DNA of 64,000 bases from Eledone cirrhosa. Its lineage: Eukaryota > Mollusca > Cephalopoda > Octopoda > Eledonidae. Below, piece by piece: positions 14,095 to 24,618 of the stretch. Both the position numbers and the translations under genes were made by a program. Numbering within the stretch: the first letter of the stretch is position 1; the number at the start of each line of letters is the position of its first letter. The DNA is taken from NCBI GenBank assembly GCA_964016885.1, contig OZ024744.1, forward strand, positions 112,925,033-112,989,032. Reading direction: 5' to 3'. The notes under the pieces were generated by a model. The model saw nothing but the letters and a program-made list of their open reading frames with translations, had not been told where the DNA came from and did no database searches.

Positions 14095-14545
14095 GGGCGG
14101 GTAACATTCCCGAGATCCATGGATGAGTTCTCTTCAGCGGTCTCTGTCCCTCATTATCGCTGCCATGTCCTGCGTCTCCAAGAGAGCAGTGTCTGCCTTT
14201 AGGGCATCAAGATATGTTAACCTCAGTCTTCCTCTTCTAGTGTGTCCATGTAGGGGCTCCCACAGGAGCACTGAGTGTAGTGTCAACTCTGGATGTCAGT
14301 CTCTTCGTTGCTGTAGTGGAGTCTGTGCTGCTGTATGGGTCTGAGACTTGGACACTGACCAAGAAACTCACTCAGATGGTGGATGGGTGCTACACGAGAA
14401 TGCTGAGGATGGCTCTGAACATTAATCAGTATACACTGAGGATGAAGAACTCAGAGCTGTATGGGAGCCTCACAAAAGTCAGCTCAAAAGTGACACAGAG
14501 GAGACTGAGGTTAGCTTGACATGCTGACCGACATCCAGAGTTGAT
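14095..14545 (-). pseudogene. Short LINE 3' end with internal inversion (twin-priming structure)
   Basis: Two pieces of one LINE C terminus lie head to head. On the minus strand, 14275 to 14100 encodes SVLLWEPLHGHTRRGRLRLT followed by YLDALKADTALLE and RDRWRELIHGSRE. On the plus strand, 14280-14545 encodes LFVAVVESVLLYGSETWTLT, then DGCYTRMLRMALNI and RRLRLA.HADRHPEL. In related LINE proteins the RHPEL segment comes directly before the LLWEP segment. The plus piece is therefore the upstream part, flipped, with its 3' edge outermost. This is the arrangement expected from twin priming during LINE insertion. An AC repeat follows at 14547. Confidence 0.7.

Positions 14546-14546
<1 letters not shown>

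Positions 14547-14605
<59 letters not shown>
14547..14605. repeat. AC dinucleotide microsatellite, possible 3' tail of LINE-Z copy 2
   Basis: About 29 AC units directly next to the 3' end of the minus-strand LINE-Z copy. It may have grown from the element's own tail. Confidence 0.9.
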
Positions 14606-14607
<2 letters not shown>

Positions 14608-16324
14608 ATACCAATTAACAGTGCTGCGATCGAATGTGGCTTTTTAGCCCAGCCAATGATCTAAAATGTCTTGCACAGAGTTGGCAACCAAAACATTCAC
14701 TGGGAATAGTCGGCTGTGGTTGGAGTTCATGTACTTTTGCATGTCGCTTGAGCCCTCCTGCTGATTTACATTCTCTACCACATGTTTGGCAAGCATGATG
14801 AGTAGCATCTCCAACAGCAGCCTGGTAGTCAACCACTGGTCTTACTTTATGACTGCGAAGATGACTTTTGAGTCCAGTTTTGCTTAGGCAGAGTTTCGCA
14901 CAGATGCTGCATGTCAGCACCATAGGAGGACCCTCGCCGTCTGGAAGTGCAACAGCAATGCCCTTCCTCACATCCCGCTTTACTTTCTCGTATGCGATTC
15001 GAGATGCCTCAAAGGCAACTTTTCCCTCATATACAGTCTTTCTCCATTTATTACGATCAGCAGCAATATTTTCCCATGTATCAGCAGAGATGTTAACGTC
15101 TTTCAGAGAGGCTTTCAAGGAATCCTTATACCTCTTTTTTGGTTTATGTGGCGGTCGTTTTCCTTTAACTAACTCTCCATAAAAGAGTTGTTTTGGTATT
15201 CTAGAATCCTTCATCCTGGCAAGGTGACCACTCCAACGGAGTCGTTGCTTAAGCACAAGAGCTTCTATACTGTCACACATAGAGCTTTCCCAAATCTCGA
15301 TATCACTGATGTGGTCCCTCCAGTGAAGGCCATGGATCCGTCTGAGACACATCTGAAGGAAACACTCCAATTGCTTAAGGTGGTGTCGATATGTGACCCA
15401 GGTCTCGCAGGCATAAAGAAGAGAAGAGAGCACACATGCCTTGTACACCTTTACCTTTGTCTTCTTGCATATGTCGCGTCGACCCCAGAGACGCCTTTCT
15501 AGCTTTCCGAAAGCATCACTTACTTTCCTAATCCTGAGTGGAATTTCACTATCAAGGTTGCTGTATCGATTGACAGTGCTTCCCAGGTAGACAAACTGAT
15601 CAACCACTGCAAGTCGTTTACTATACAATAGATATTTGGTTCACTGTACTGCTTACTAGGGGCAGGTTGGTACATGACGATGGTTTTCTTGAGACTGACA
15701 GTCAATCCTAGGGCAGTGCAAGCATCAGAAATTGCATTCAAAATGTGCTGCATATCAATCTCTGTGTGCGCTACAAGATCGTAATCATCTGCATACAAGA
15801 GGTCTCTTATGATTGATGTAAATACTTTTGTTTTTGCAGCAAAGCGCCTGATGTTAAATATGCTGCCAGAGGTTCAATAGTAGATGTAAACACCATGCTT
15901 GCAATTCCTGAATGCAACATAGAAAACCATCGGTTCTGGAATATCCCCCTGTTTCACACCATTTTTCACTGAGATACGCTCTGACATGTTACCTCTGACA
16001 TTAACCCAAGCTTTCATGTCATCATGGAAAGACCTAACTAAAGCAAGGAGCTTATCAGGGCAATCAAGTTTCTGGAGAACCTTCCATAATGCATCTCTGT
16101 TAACAGTATCGAAAGCTTTTGTCAGATCGACAAAAACCTGATACAGATCCAAGCCTTGTTCCATGCACTTCTCCTGGAGCTGTCTAGCTGAGAAGATCAT
16201 ATCAGTAGTGTCGCGTCCAGCACAAAAACCAGATTGACTTTCAGGAAGAACACAATTTGCAATGTGTGTCAGCAGACGGTCCAGAAGCACCCTACATAAA
16301 AATTTCCCTACGACAGAAAGCAAT
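14606..16324 (-). pseudogene. LINE-Z copy 2, 3' part: reverse transcriptase with three C-terminal C2H2 fingers
   Basis: On the minus strand, from 16323: LLSVVGKFLCRVLLDRLL, QSGFCAGRDTTDMIFSARQL, VDLTKAFDTVNRDALW, NGVKQGDI. After a frameshift near 15880-15800 come MYADDYDLVAHT (YADD at 15784-15795), then LRWSGHLARMKDSRIPKQLF and the thumb/connection. The last ~110 residues contain three good C2H2 fingers: CSICAKLC...HLRSH, CQTCGREC...HAKVH and CQLCARHF...HIRSQH, each with C-x2-C-x12-H. The C-terminal frame (14615-15628) is intact for 337 residues, the best-preserved LINE-Z C terminus here. The 5' continuation is at 20447-21298, separated by the nested CR1-like element. Confidence 0.88.
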
Positions 16325-19300
16325 GATATTCAATTCAATTCAATTCAATATATTTGGCAGAAAATAAAACATAGATGCTTCAGATGCCATGTAAGGAGGG
16401 GAGAGGGGCAAAATTTACACAGTTGGAAACACAGTGGTCCAACACCGGTCCACTTTCACCTTGAATTGTTGCGTGGTTGGCGCATTGACTACTTCTTCTG
16501 GAAGCCGATTCCAGGGTCCAGAGATGCGGATCGAGAAAGCAGCTTTCCATCTATTCAGGCGAAAGCGGCGGTGAAACAGCTTTTTGTCATGTCCACGTAG
16601 ACCCCTTTCACATGCCGGAGTGAATAGGAGATCTTGAGGGAGATCGTAATGGCTATTGAAGAGATTGTAAGCCAAAATGAGATTGCCTCGTAGCCGTCGA
16701 CGCTCCAAGGAGAAGAGGTTCAGCTTCTGCAGCCGGCTTTCGTAGGGCAGCTCATGAAGACCCTGTACCATTCGAGTCATTGAACTCTCCAAGTGATGTA
16801 TATCTCAGATGAGATATGGGTTTGATGCTTGGATGCCATATTCTAGGTGCGGTCTCACGAGGGCGACATAGAGAGGCCTGAAAATTTCTGGCGTGAGTTT
16901 GGCAAAGGAGCATCGAATAAGAAATAGAGAGCTCCTTGCTTTGTTTGCGGCTTGAATGCAATGTTTTGATGGTTTGAAGGATGAGTCGACCAGCAGACCA
17001 AGATCTTTAGTCTCCTCAACATCCTTCTCCTCAACTTACCTTCAGCACCGTTGAAGGTAAGAGCTGAGTTATAAGGTGTACCCACTGCCATATGGCAACA
17101 TTTATCGACATTTAGGTATAAATCCCAGTCAATGGACCAACTCCAGGCGCGCTGGAGGCTGGACTTGAGATTGTTGATCTCGTTCCTACGGGCTACCATT
17201 TTCACATCATCTGCAAATAGGAGCACATTTCCACCAATCACATCCGGCATGTCATTGATGTATAGAAGGAAGAGAATTGGGCCCAACACAGAGCCCCAGG
17301 GAGCGCCATTGCCTACACCCACCCCCAATGACAGACTGCCATTGATCCGAACTCTGCAAGTACGACCCTCAAGAAATGATCCAATCCACTTTATAATCGA
17401 ATCATGGAGACCGTAGTTGCTGAGCTTATACAGGAGCAGGCGGTGGTTGACAGAGTCAAAGGCTTTTGCGAAGTCGAGAAAGATAATATCGGCCGCATCT
17501 CCATCGTACACTATCCTCGTCACCCATTCTTCCATCACGAGTAGGTTTGTGAGACAGGAACGTTTCGGGATGAAACTGTGTTGAGATGGAGAAATTGCAG
17601 TGAAAGACGCAAGATGAGCCATAATTGCCCGCTTGATTAGAGATTCCAAGGCCTTACAGACAATTGAGGTGAGGCTCACGGGTCTGTAGTTCCCCGGGTC
17701 TTCTTTGTCACCTTTTTTAAAGATAGGGCAAATTGTAGCTACTTCCAGTCGGCAGGAACAACTCTGGTAGCCAATGACAGGTTGAATGGTGTGGCTAGAG
17801 GTTTAGCAAGGTTGGGTGCAACTGCACCCAAAATTGCTGGATGTAGACCGTCTCGACCATGCCCCTTATTCACATCTAAGGACAAAAGCAACTTTTCCAC
17901 CGCATCTAGTCTGACGGTGGTTGGCTGCATGGGTGGGGCGATCATGTTTAGATTTGGAGGTTCTCTGCCATCGTCCTCTTTGAAGATATTTGCGAAAACA
18001 TCGGCAAAAAGAGAAGCTTGTTGGTCAGCGTGTTCAATACCTGCACTTTCAGGGTTTCGGAGAGTGACAATTTGGTTATTCAGTTTTTTATTTCTCTGCA
18101 CGTGAGCATAAAAGCGCTTTGGATTACAACCGGCATCATTTGAAAGTTCCCTTTCAAAATTTTGCCTTCCAATTCTGGAAATATGCTCAACATGATTTCG
18201 CTGCTTCCTTTAGACGCCAAATGCCGCCGCAGACATGGTCTCTTGATAGTGCCCCCAAGCAGCGTTTCTTAACTTCCGTTCGCTGATAATTGTCTTTGTT
18301 ATCCAGGGTTTGTTTCTTGCGTTTTGGCATTCTCAGAGACACTGCCATTTCTGTTAGCCCAAGTAGAATTTCCTTTATTTCTCGCCACAAAGTTTCAACA
18401 GACTGATTTTCAGTTAGGCTGCGCCAATTTATCTCGTCGGAGGCCATTTTGATAAGATCATGATTCATAGCAGCAAATATTCTTCTCGGCTGATTCGAAA
18501 CAGGAGGCGGTGCAAGCAAAGTTAGCATGCTAAAGCTCAGTACTGCATGATCGCTTTTCCCAAGTGGAGACAGAACTTTCAGAGACGATACGGATCTAGG
18601 ATAACAGGAGAAGATAAGGTCTAGTAACGACGGTCGTTGACCACTTCGAGCCCTTGTCGGTTTTGTAACATGCTGGCAGATGAAATATTCATCCGTCGTA
18701 TCGAGCAATAGTTGGTCGAAGTTATTGTTGGATATGCACACATTTGAGTTCCAGTCTATAGTCGGGGCATTAAAATCCCAGAGCATAAGACAGTCTTTTG
18801 GACATCTTGAGACAGCTTTCATTGCATTAATGAGACTCTGATCTTCATCTGTTGTAGAACCAGGACTGCGATAGATGGAAGGAACGGGAATAGTTTCTCC
18901 ACCCACATTAAGACTGCAAAGTACGGTGTTCAGTGGTAGAGGCTGACGGGATGGTTTGAGCGATGATCTTGCATAAACGATAACTCCCCCACCTTTTCTT
19001 TGAGATCTGTCACATCGGAATGTAGTAAAGTCAGGAATGTGAATCTCTGCATCCTTGACTTCTGAATTTAACCAGGTTTCGGTTATGACTATGAGGTCTG
19101 CTTTCTCGTCTGCAATAACGGAATGGAGATCATCAAGTTTGGACAGAAGAGAGCAAGCGTTGGTTAAAATAACTTTGAATGAGTGATCAAGGGACGGCGA
19201 TTTGGGCTTTAATCACTTTTTGGGGATCTTCGGGAGGAAGTTGGAGGGCTTCTTGCACACCTTCTCATCTGAGATGGCTGTTTGTTCTGCCAGGGAAGCT

Positions 19301-20446
19301 TGGAGTGTTTGGATATCGTTATTGGGGCCGCCCAAAGGTAAGAGTGTACTATCTTTCCGTTTCTCATCCGCAGACCAGTCTCTCCGGCAGCTATGCCTGA
19401 CCTGAGTTCTGTCTTCAAAGTTCTCCAGCGGATTCTTTCTTTTAAGGAGAACTCCTTCTGAAAATCCAATTTACTACCCCGGTAACACTTTCTGGCTTCG
19501 GCAAGGAAGTCCTCTGCTTTCTGCGAAGTAGAGAATTTGACTTTGTTGGGTCGGGGTCTTGAGTTGGGATTTCGTTCTTCAGATTTTTTGGCCAATTCTC
19601 ATGGCTCAGACTTACGTCTTGTCATCTGAATCACCAATAGTGACGTTGATAATGTTTGAGATAAACTCAAAGTCTTGGTGGTACCTCACCTTTTCAGTAT
19701 TTGCACAGCTTTCGGAAACTCTGTAGACATAAACAGATTTGTTACACTGTTGTTCTTCAGCGCTAGCAGCTGTCTTGGGGGTACCACATTTACCTGTAAC
19801 ATAATGGCGACCATTTACTGAGTTGACCCGATCCGCTTCATCTTCAAGCGGACTTGTATTTGCCGTAACAAAATTATCTGCTGAGCTGATAGGGAGACAA
19901 GGTTTGTTCTGATCATCAACCGTGTCAGAGTGGTGGTGTCGTCTTTTGGACGACGGCCAAACCTCGGCAGAGGGATTTACAGTGTCTTCATCAGAGATTA
20001 AAGCTGCATCATTTATCGTGGTAGATGCACCTGCAGGAATTTGATGAGTAGACGAGACCAATGGGTTTTGCTTGGTGTTGTCTTGTGCAGCATCTGCCAT
20101 CTTCTTGCTTTGCTTCTTTTGGCACTTTGGTTTTGCTTTGATCGTCTTCGTCTGGGAAGATGCAGATTTAGACGGTCTGTAAGTCGCATCATTAGGAAGT
20201 TGAAGTGATAATATCATTTCTTCCATTATCAACATCTTTGACATCAAGTTGAGTTTGCAAGTTAGCGTTTTTCAGTTCGATTTGGGTAAGGTTCAGTTTC
20301 AACTGCTCGCAATTACAATTATAGGTTGATGGCATAACATTGCGATAAGTTTGGACAGCCAAGCGAGATCTTGTAGTTGCAGGCATTATTGTGCTTAGAA
20401 AATGTACACACGTTGACGGTTGGAGTTGAAGAAAAAAGAGAGATAT
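16325..20446 (-). mobile_element. CR1-like LINE (about 4.1 kb) nested inside LINE-Z copy 2
   Basis: Minus strand, 5' to 3'. ORF1 remnant at about 20385-19210: starts MPATTRSRLAVQ, is Asn/Gln/Lys/Ser-rich and frameshifted near 20245. AP-endonuclease at about 19180-18500: TNACSLLSKLDDL, ITETWLNSEV, YRSPGSTTDE, WDFNAPTIDW, GKSDHAVL. RT at about 18100-16850: VNKGHGRDGLHP, LTSIVCKALESL, LDFAKAFDSVNHRLLLY, GSVLGPILFLLYIND, FADD at 17206-17217. Conserved C-terminal helix region at 16792-16415: RLQKLNLFSLERRRLRGNLI. The 3' end is a pentamer tail (ATTGA repeats on the minus strand, seen as CAATT at 16330-16350). FADD and the SLE-RR-RG block point to the CR1/L2 side of LINEs. Frameshifts near 17700, 18150 and 19600 make it inactive. 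It is flanked by a GATAT 5-mer on both sides (16325-16329, 20442-20446). Confidence 0.88.
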
Positions 20447-21298
20447 ACCTCTGTAGTTTCCACAATCATTCTTGTTACGCTTTCCCTTGTACAAGACCAC
20501 CATTACTGCATCTCTCCAGTCCCCAGGTACGGATTCACTAGCCTATATCCTGCCAAACAAAGAGTGAAGATGTTGCAGAAGTCTCTCACCACCATATTGT
20601 AGGAGCTCTGCATATATGCCATCCATACCTGGAGACCTTCCACTGTTCAGCTTTGAGATAGCCACTGCAACCTCCACAAGCATCGGTAGTTCTGCGAGAG
20701 CTACTTTCACAGGACTTTCTGGAATGAGACTGAGGAAATCTTCATTGACGACAGATGGCTGATTCAAAAGTTCATCAAAGTTCTCTTGCCACCTTCGCAG
20801 AATTCCCATGCAAGAGACTGTACAACAGCTTTGTGTTATTGGAATCTGATGCAGCCTGTATCTCATCAGCCTTCTCACTCCACTTATCCTTCATCTGAGA
20901 AAGACTCCGCCTAACACATGATTTCACATCCTTGAGTTCCTTATGCAACATATTCTTCTCCTGTGGTTTGGCTGTCAAGTAGCGTAACAGAGCACGCCTC
21001 TTATCAGCCAACAATTCATCTATATGTTCATCATTCTCATTAAACCAGTCTTGATGTTTTCTCTGCACCAATCCCAGAACATGCCTGCCTACACCATAAA
21101 CTGGCTTTTTAAGGGTCAGGCCAATCCTCACCAAAATCTGCAATGTGCATTTCTTCACGCCATGTCCTCTTCACATTTTTATCTCTAAGACGAGCAACAT
21201 TCAATCTCCTGGGCAGGGTAACACCAGGAGCCCGGATTTTACATTTTGTGATTAATTTCCCTTTTGCGCATACCAGGCAGTGGTCCGTCCAACACATA
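20447..21298 (-). pseudogene. LINE-Z copy 2, 5' part (endonuclease remnant, linker, RT start)
   Basis: Minus strand from 21298: WTDHCLVCAKGKLITKCKIR (end of an AP-endonuclease domain; the TDH triad matches the usual S/T-D-H). Next come a Lys/Glu-rich linker (RRALLRYLTAKPQEKN, SQMKDKWSEKADEIQ), then FDELLNQPSVVNEDFL, NSGRSPGMDGIYAELL, and YKGKRNKNDCGNYRGISL, where the nested element interrupts it. The coding sense continues at 16323 with LLSVVGK. The copy is truncated 5' in the endonuclease, at a CATA microsatellite. Confidence 0.85.
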
Positions 21299-21359
21299 TA
21301 CATACATACATACATACATACATACATACATACATACATACATACATACATACATACAT

Positions 21360-21390
<31 letters not shown>

Positions 21391-21407
21391 TACACACACA
21401 CATACAT
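21296..21407. repeat. CATA tetranucleotide microsatellite grading into CA
   Basis: About 20 CATA units, then CACACA. It sits between the truncated 5' end of LINE-Z copy 2 and the 3' end of LINE-Z copy 3, so it could be the expanded 3' tail of copy 3. Similar shorter CATACATACATGATGGCTG junctions occur at 12360 and 13990. Confidence 0.92.
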
Positions 21408-22640
21408 GGCTGCAACTATACAAGCATATCTGTATGTACACACACACATATACATACATGCTGGATGTACCTCAATTTCAAGAACTGCCACCACATAATC
21501 CCCCTCTCACATATGGGTGGCACAAACATGACTATAGTCCTTCCAAAGATTTACATTGCCCTCTGCATATGTTGCAGTGATAAACATTACCTCCACTTTG
21601 GTTCCCTCTTTTGGTGAGTTTTCAAATGATGTTGACATTGTTTTCCACACTTCCAACAGAAAGAAATGTCAAAGAGACCATAATTGGCAACATTTTGTAT
21701 ATGACTTCTATGATGACTTCTAAGACCAGCTTTACTGAGGTAAACTTGGTCACACTCATTGCACATAAAGTCATTTTGAGCATTTGAAAATCCAGGTAAA
21801 TATTGTGTTGACCCTTATGCTGACCCCTCTTTCATACTCCACACAAGATTTTTCAAATTCCGGTTTACCATTAAACATCCTCCAAGATGATTGATCTAAG
21901 GCAATGTCTTCCCAGTTATTTGATTTGTTAAAGCTCTTTTAACGCAGTCTTTATACCAGAGTTTTGATTCATGCTTTGGCCGTTTGTCTTTGACTAACTC
22001 CATGCACAGAAACTGCTTAGGAATACAATGATATCACATTCTTACAATATGGCTACTCCAGCACAAACTATATGGAATTATGAGAGATTCAATACTTTCA
22101 AAATGACTTCATTCCAGCACTTCAACAACACTCATATGTGATTGCCAATGGATAGCAAGTATATGGTGAAGACACTGTTGATGAAAATGTTCATACATGT
22201 TTATATCTCGTGGTATGCATACAACAATGAAGACAATACACATGTTCTGTATACCTTGAACTTTGTATCAATGGAAATCCCACATCAACACCAGACACAC
22301 CCATTTAATTTACCAAAAGAATCACTTGATTTCTTTTGTTGCAAAGAGGCTTTTTTTTCATGTTAGCTGTGCTGCCTAAATACACAAATTTGTCCACATC
22401 CTTCAATGTTTTGTCATACACATAAAAGCTAGTCCCTGTAAAATCCTTGCCTGGAACAGGTTGATACATGACAACCGTCTCAACCAGACTGATTGTCAGA
22501 CCTAATGTCCTGCATGTCTCCAAAAAAACAATCCATCAGGTGCTACATATCATTCTGGGTGTGAGCAAAAGATCTCAATAATCGGCATACAAAAATTCAT
22601 CTATTAAGGCACACACACAGACATTGGTAAAAGTGTTCAT
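21408..22640 (-). pseudogene. LINE-Z copy 3, heavily decayed
   Basis: Readable minus-strand islands include LGLTISLVETVVMYQPVPGK, YVYDKTLKDVDKFVYLGSTA (22520-22390) and a C2H2 finger near 21770-21680 (CNECDQVYLSKAGLRSHHRSH). The same landmarks occur in copies 1 and 2. No frame stays open beyond about 70 codons. Confidence 0.75.
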
Positions 22641-22647
22641 GTATATA

Positions 22648-22724
22648 CAGGATGGGGCATAAAGATCTCCCACATCCTTTTTTCATATCCCTTCAAAATG
22701 TGGTAGATCTTTATGCCCACCTTG
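22648..22724. mobile_element. 77-bp MITE with Tc1/mariner-like ends
   Basis: The arms are CAGGATGGGGCATAAAGATC and, inverted, CAAGGTGGGCATAAAGATCT, followed by (T/C)CCAC. They enclose about 25 bp. The element is flanked by TA on both sides (22646-22647, 22725-22726), the mariner-type target. It carries no coding capacity. Confidence 0.65.
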
Positions 22725-22832
22725 TATAAATCAAATAAAGAAAGTTTTGTTTAATTATATAAACAAAATTAAATTATCAAGTATTATGTATTGATTAAGT
22801 GACTGATTGATTGATTTTATTTGTCTTCCCAG

Positions 22833-22963
22833 TTGTACCAATGGTTGGCAAGGACGACTTTGTGATCAATGCATTCCATATCCAGGGTGTCTGCATGGCA
22901 ACTGTACAGAACCATTTAAATGTGACTGTGATCGCAACTGGGGGGGAATTCTCTGTAATAAAG
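22833..22963 (+). CDS. jagged: Jagged/Serrate-type Notch ligand, exon for the DSL tail and EGF1
   Basis: The acceptor TTGTCTTCCCAG ends at 22832 and the donor GTTTGT starts at 22964. The exon is 131 bp: 1 + 43 codons + 1. It encodes [20 protein letters not shown] then [20 protein letters not shown] and CNK. GWQG-x2-CD followed by CIP-x-PGC-x-HG-x-C and NWGG-x-LC is the hallmark of the DSL/EGF1 junction of Jagged and Serrate, the membrane-bound ligands that activate Notch on neighbouring cells. The six EGF1 cysteines are present. The exon enters in phase 2 (its first base completes a codon) and leaves in phase 1. The preceding DSL exon was not found upstream in this window. A LINE tail begins only about 18 bp after the splice donor. 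Confidence 0.93.
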
Positions 22964-22981
22964 GTTTGTCATATTCCATCC

Positions 22982-23040
<59 letters not shown>
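22982..23040. repeat. ATT trinucleotide run, 3' tail of the adjacent minus-strand LINE
   Basis: About 19 TTA/ATT units at the 3' side of the minus-strand endonuclease-type LINE and 18 bp downstream of a Jagged splice donor. Confidence 0.9.
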
Positions 23041-24418
23041 GGAGTCTCAGTCATTGATGTTATTTAGCTGTAAAGTTTGTTGAAATGAACATCAAGCTGC
23101 TACCTGCAGCCTCAGACATTCAGGACGTATCGGAGGGTTCTTGCTGTTCCCAGCAAGCATGCCTTTTGAAGTGTTCCAAAAAACAGGGCTGGACTGATGT
23201 TCTTTAACCATCCTTGGAAACTCTTTGAGATAGTACCTAGTGTTCCTATGACAACTGGGATGACCTTGATCTCATGACAGTTCCAAATCCTTTTTAACTC
23301 CCACTTTAAGTCCTGGTATCGGTTAATTTTCTCCCTCTCCTTTTCTTGCACTCTCGTGTCAAATGGGCAGGCTACATCTACAATCAGGCACAATCTTTTT
23401 ACCTTGTTCTAAACCACCAGGTCAGGTCTATTGTGTTTCAGTTTCTTGACCATCTGTATCCTAAAATCCCATAGCACCTTCACCTGATCGTTTTCTATCA
23501 CCGACTCTGGCTCATACCACTTCTCAGAATGTGGTAAATTGTTTACTTTGCATAGATGCCAGTGGATCACCCTGCCCATCACATCATGTCTCCAGCCTTT
23601 ATAGTGAGTCTGGGCTAGGTGTTTACACTCGGATACAATGTGAGCCACAGTCTCCTCTCTCTCTCCACAGATCCTACACAGTGAGCTAGCCTCCTCCCTG
23701 TCAATATGGTGTTTCACCCACTTCATTCTGAGAGCTTGCTCTTGCGCAGCCATTAACATTCCTTCTGTAGCTTTTTAAAGGTCTCCTCTTTTTAACCAAT
23801 TCCATGTCTGTGGATCTCTTAATTCCATTTTATTAAAGAAGGTACTATGAAACGATTTTTCATGAAGGTTGCTCTTCCTCTTTGTTGTTGTTCCTTGGAC
23901 ATCCTCTGTTCTATTGTCTTCTCCTTCAGTACAACTTTGAGCATTGGCTCCCTATTTGTGCGGACTGTTTTTCTCCACCTGAACACAGACCTCTATGCTG
24001 ATAAGACCTCTTCCACCTTCAGATCTCTTTAAGTAGAGTCTATCGACATCATTCCTCTTGTAGAACATGCCATAGCTAATCATTAGCTTCCTAGTCTTCC
24101 TATCCATTTCTTTTTGTTCAGCAACATTCCATTTCAGAATTCCCGCAATGTACCTAATAATAGACACAGCTCGGGAATTTACAGCACTTATGACATTCCT
24201 ACTATTTAGATGTGATATTAGTATGTTCCTTACTCTCCTTGTGTACTCAGATCTTATCAATTCCTTCAATTTTTTGTTCTTGATGTCATCTGCCCCCAGA
24301 ACACCCAAATATTTGTATCCCTCTTCAGTGTCAATTTCCTTTATCATCTCACCTGTTGGAACCTGGATTCCATTGCTTCTGATCAATTTACCCCTCTTCA
24401 TCATTAGGACTCCACACT
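23041..24418 (-). pseudogene. R2/NeSL-like LINE 3' half with CCHC motif and restriction-like endonuclease
   Basis: Minus strand. 24404-23960 encodes the post-palm region (KYLGVLGADDIKNKKLKELI, NSRAVSIIRYIAGILKWN, DRKTRKLMISYGMFYKRNDV, LKRSEGGRGLISIE). 23759-23409 encodes AAQEQALRMKWVKHHIDREE, the CCHC motif CRICGEREETVAHIVSEC, KVLWDFRIQMVKKLKHNRPD. After one in-frame stop at about 23413, 23393-23112 encodes LIVDVACPFDTRVQEKEREK, INRYQDLKWELKRIW, KVIPVVIGTLGTI. CCHC followed by RPD...D...K is the layout of restriction-like-endonuclease LINEs (R2, NeSL, R4, Hero group). The clade is not resolved further. The catalytic YADD region is lost; the copy is cut at 24418 by a SINE and ATT repeats. Confidence 0.82.
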
Positions 24419-24433
24419 TATTATTATTATTAT

Positions 24434-24602
24434 ATTGGCAGTATCAGTAAAGGGTCGGACGCCATGCTTTCCAGCAAAGAGTTATGCCCTTTATGGTTTG
24501 AGTTCAAATCCCGCCGAGGTTAACTTTGCCTTTCATCCTTACGAGGTCGATAAAATAAAGTACCAGTAATGCATTGAGTAATTGAAAAGTAGAAACAATT
24601 AT
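24434..24602 (+). mobile_element. SINE-A copy
   Basis: Head TTGGCAGTATCAGTAAAGGG, B box GAGTTCAAATCCC, body TTTGCCTTTCATCCTTACGA, and a shortened tail ATTGAAAAGTAGAAACAATT followed by ATT repeats. About 17 bp of the usual GCTGGCCTTGTGCC tail segment is deleted. Confidence 0.88.
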
Positions 24603-24618
24603 TATTATTATTATTACT

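Noticed and set aside
12394..15502. Plus-strand frames of 60-120 codons opposite the LINE-Z copies
   Set aside because: They are antisense shadows of the minus-strand RT coding sequence with no domain of their own.
16325..16350. CAATT repeats as an independent microsatellite
   Set aside because: They are the expected pentamer tail at the 3' end of the nested CR1-like LINE.
22641..22832. A missing Jagged DSL exon just upstream of 22833
   Set aside because: The sequence there is LINE remnant, MITE and AT-rich intron; no Cys-rich, splice-bounded frame is visible.
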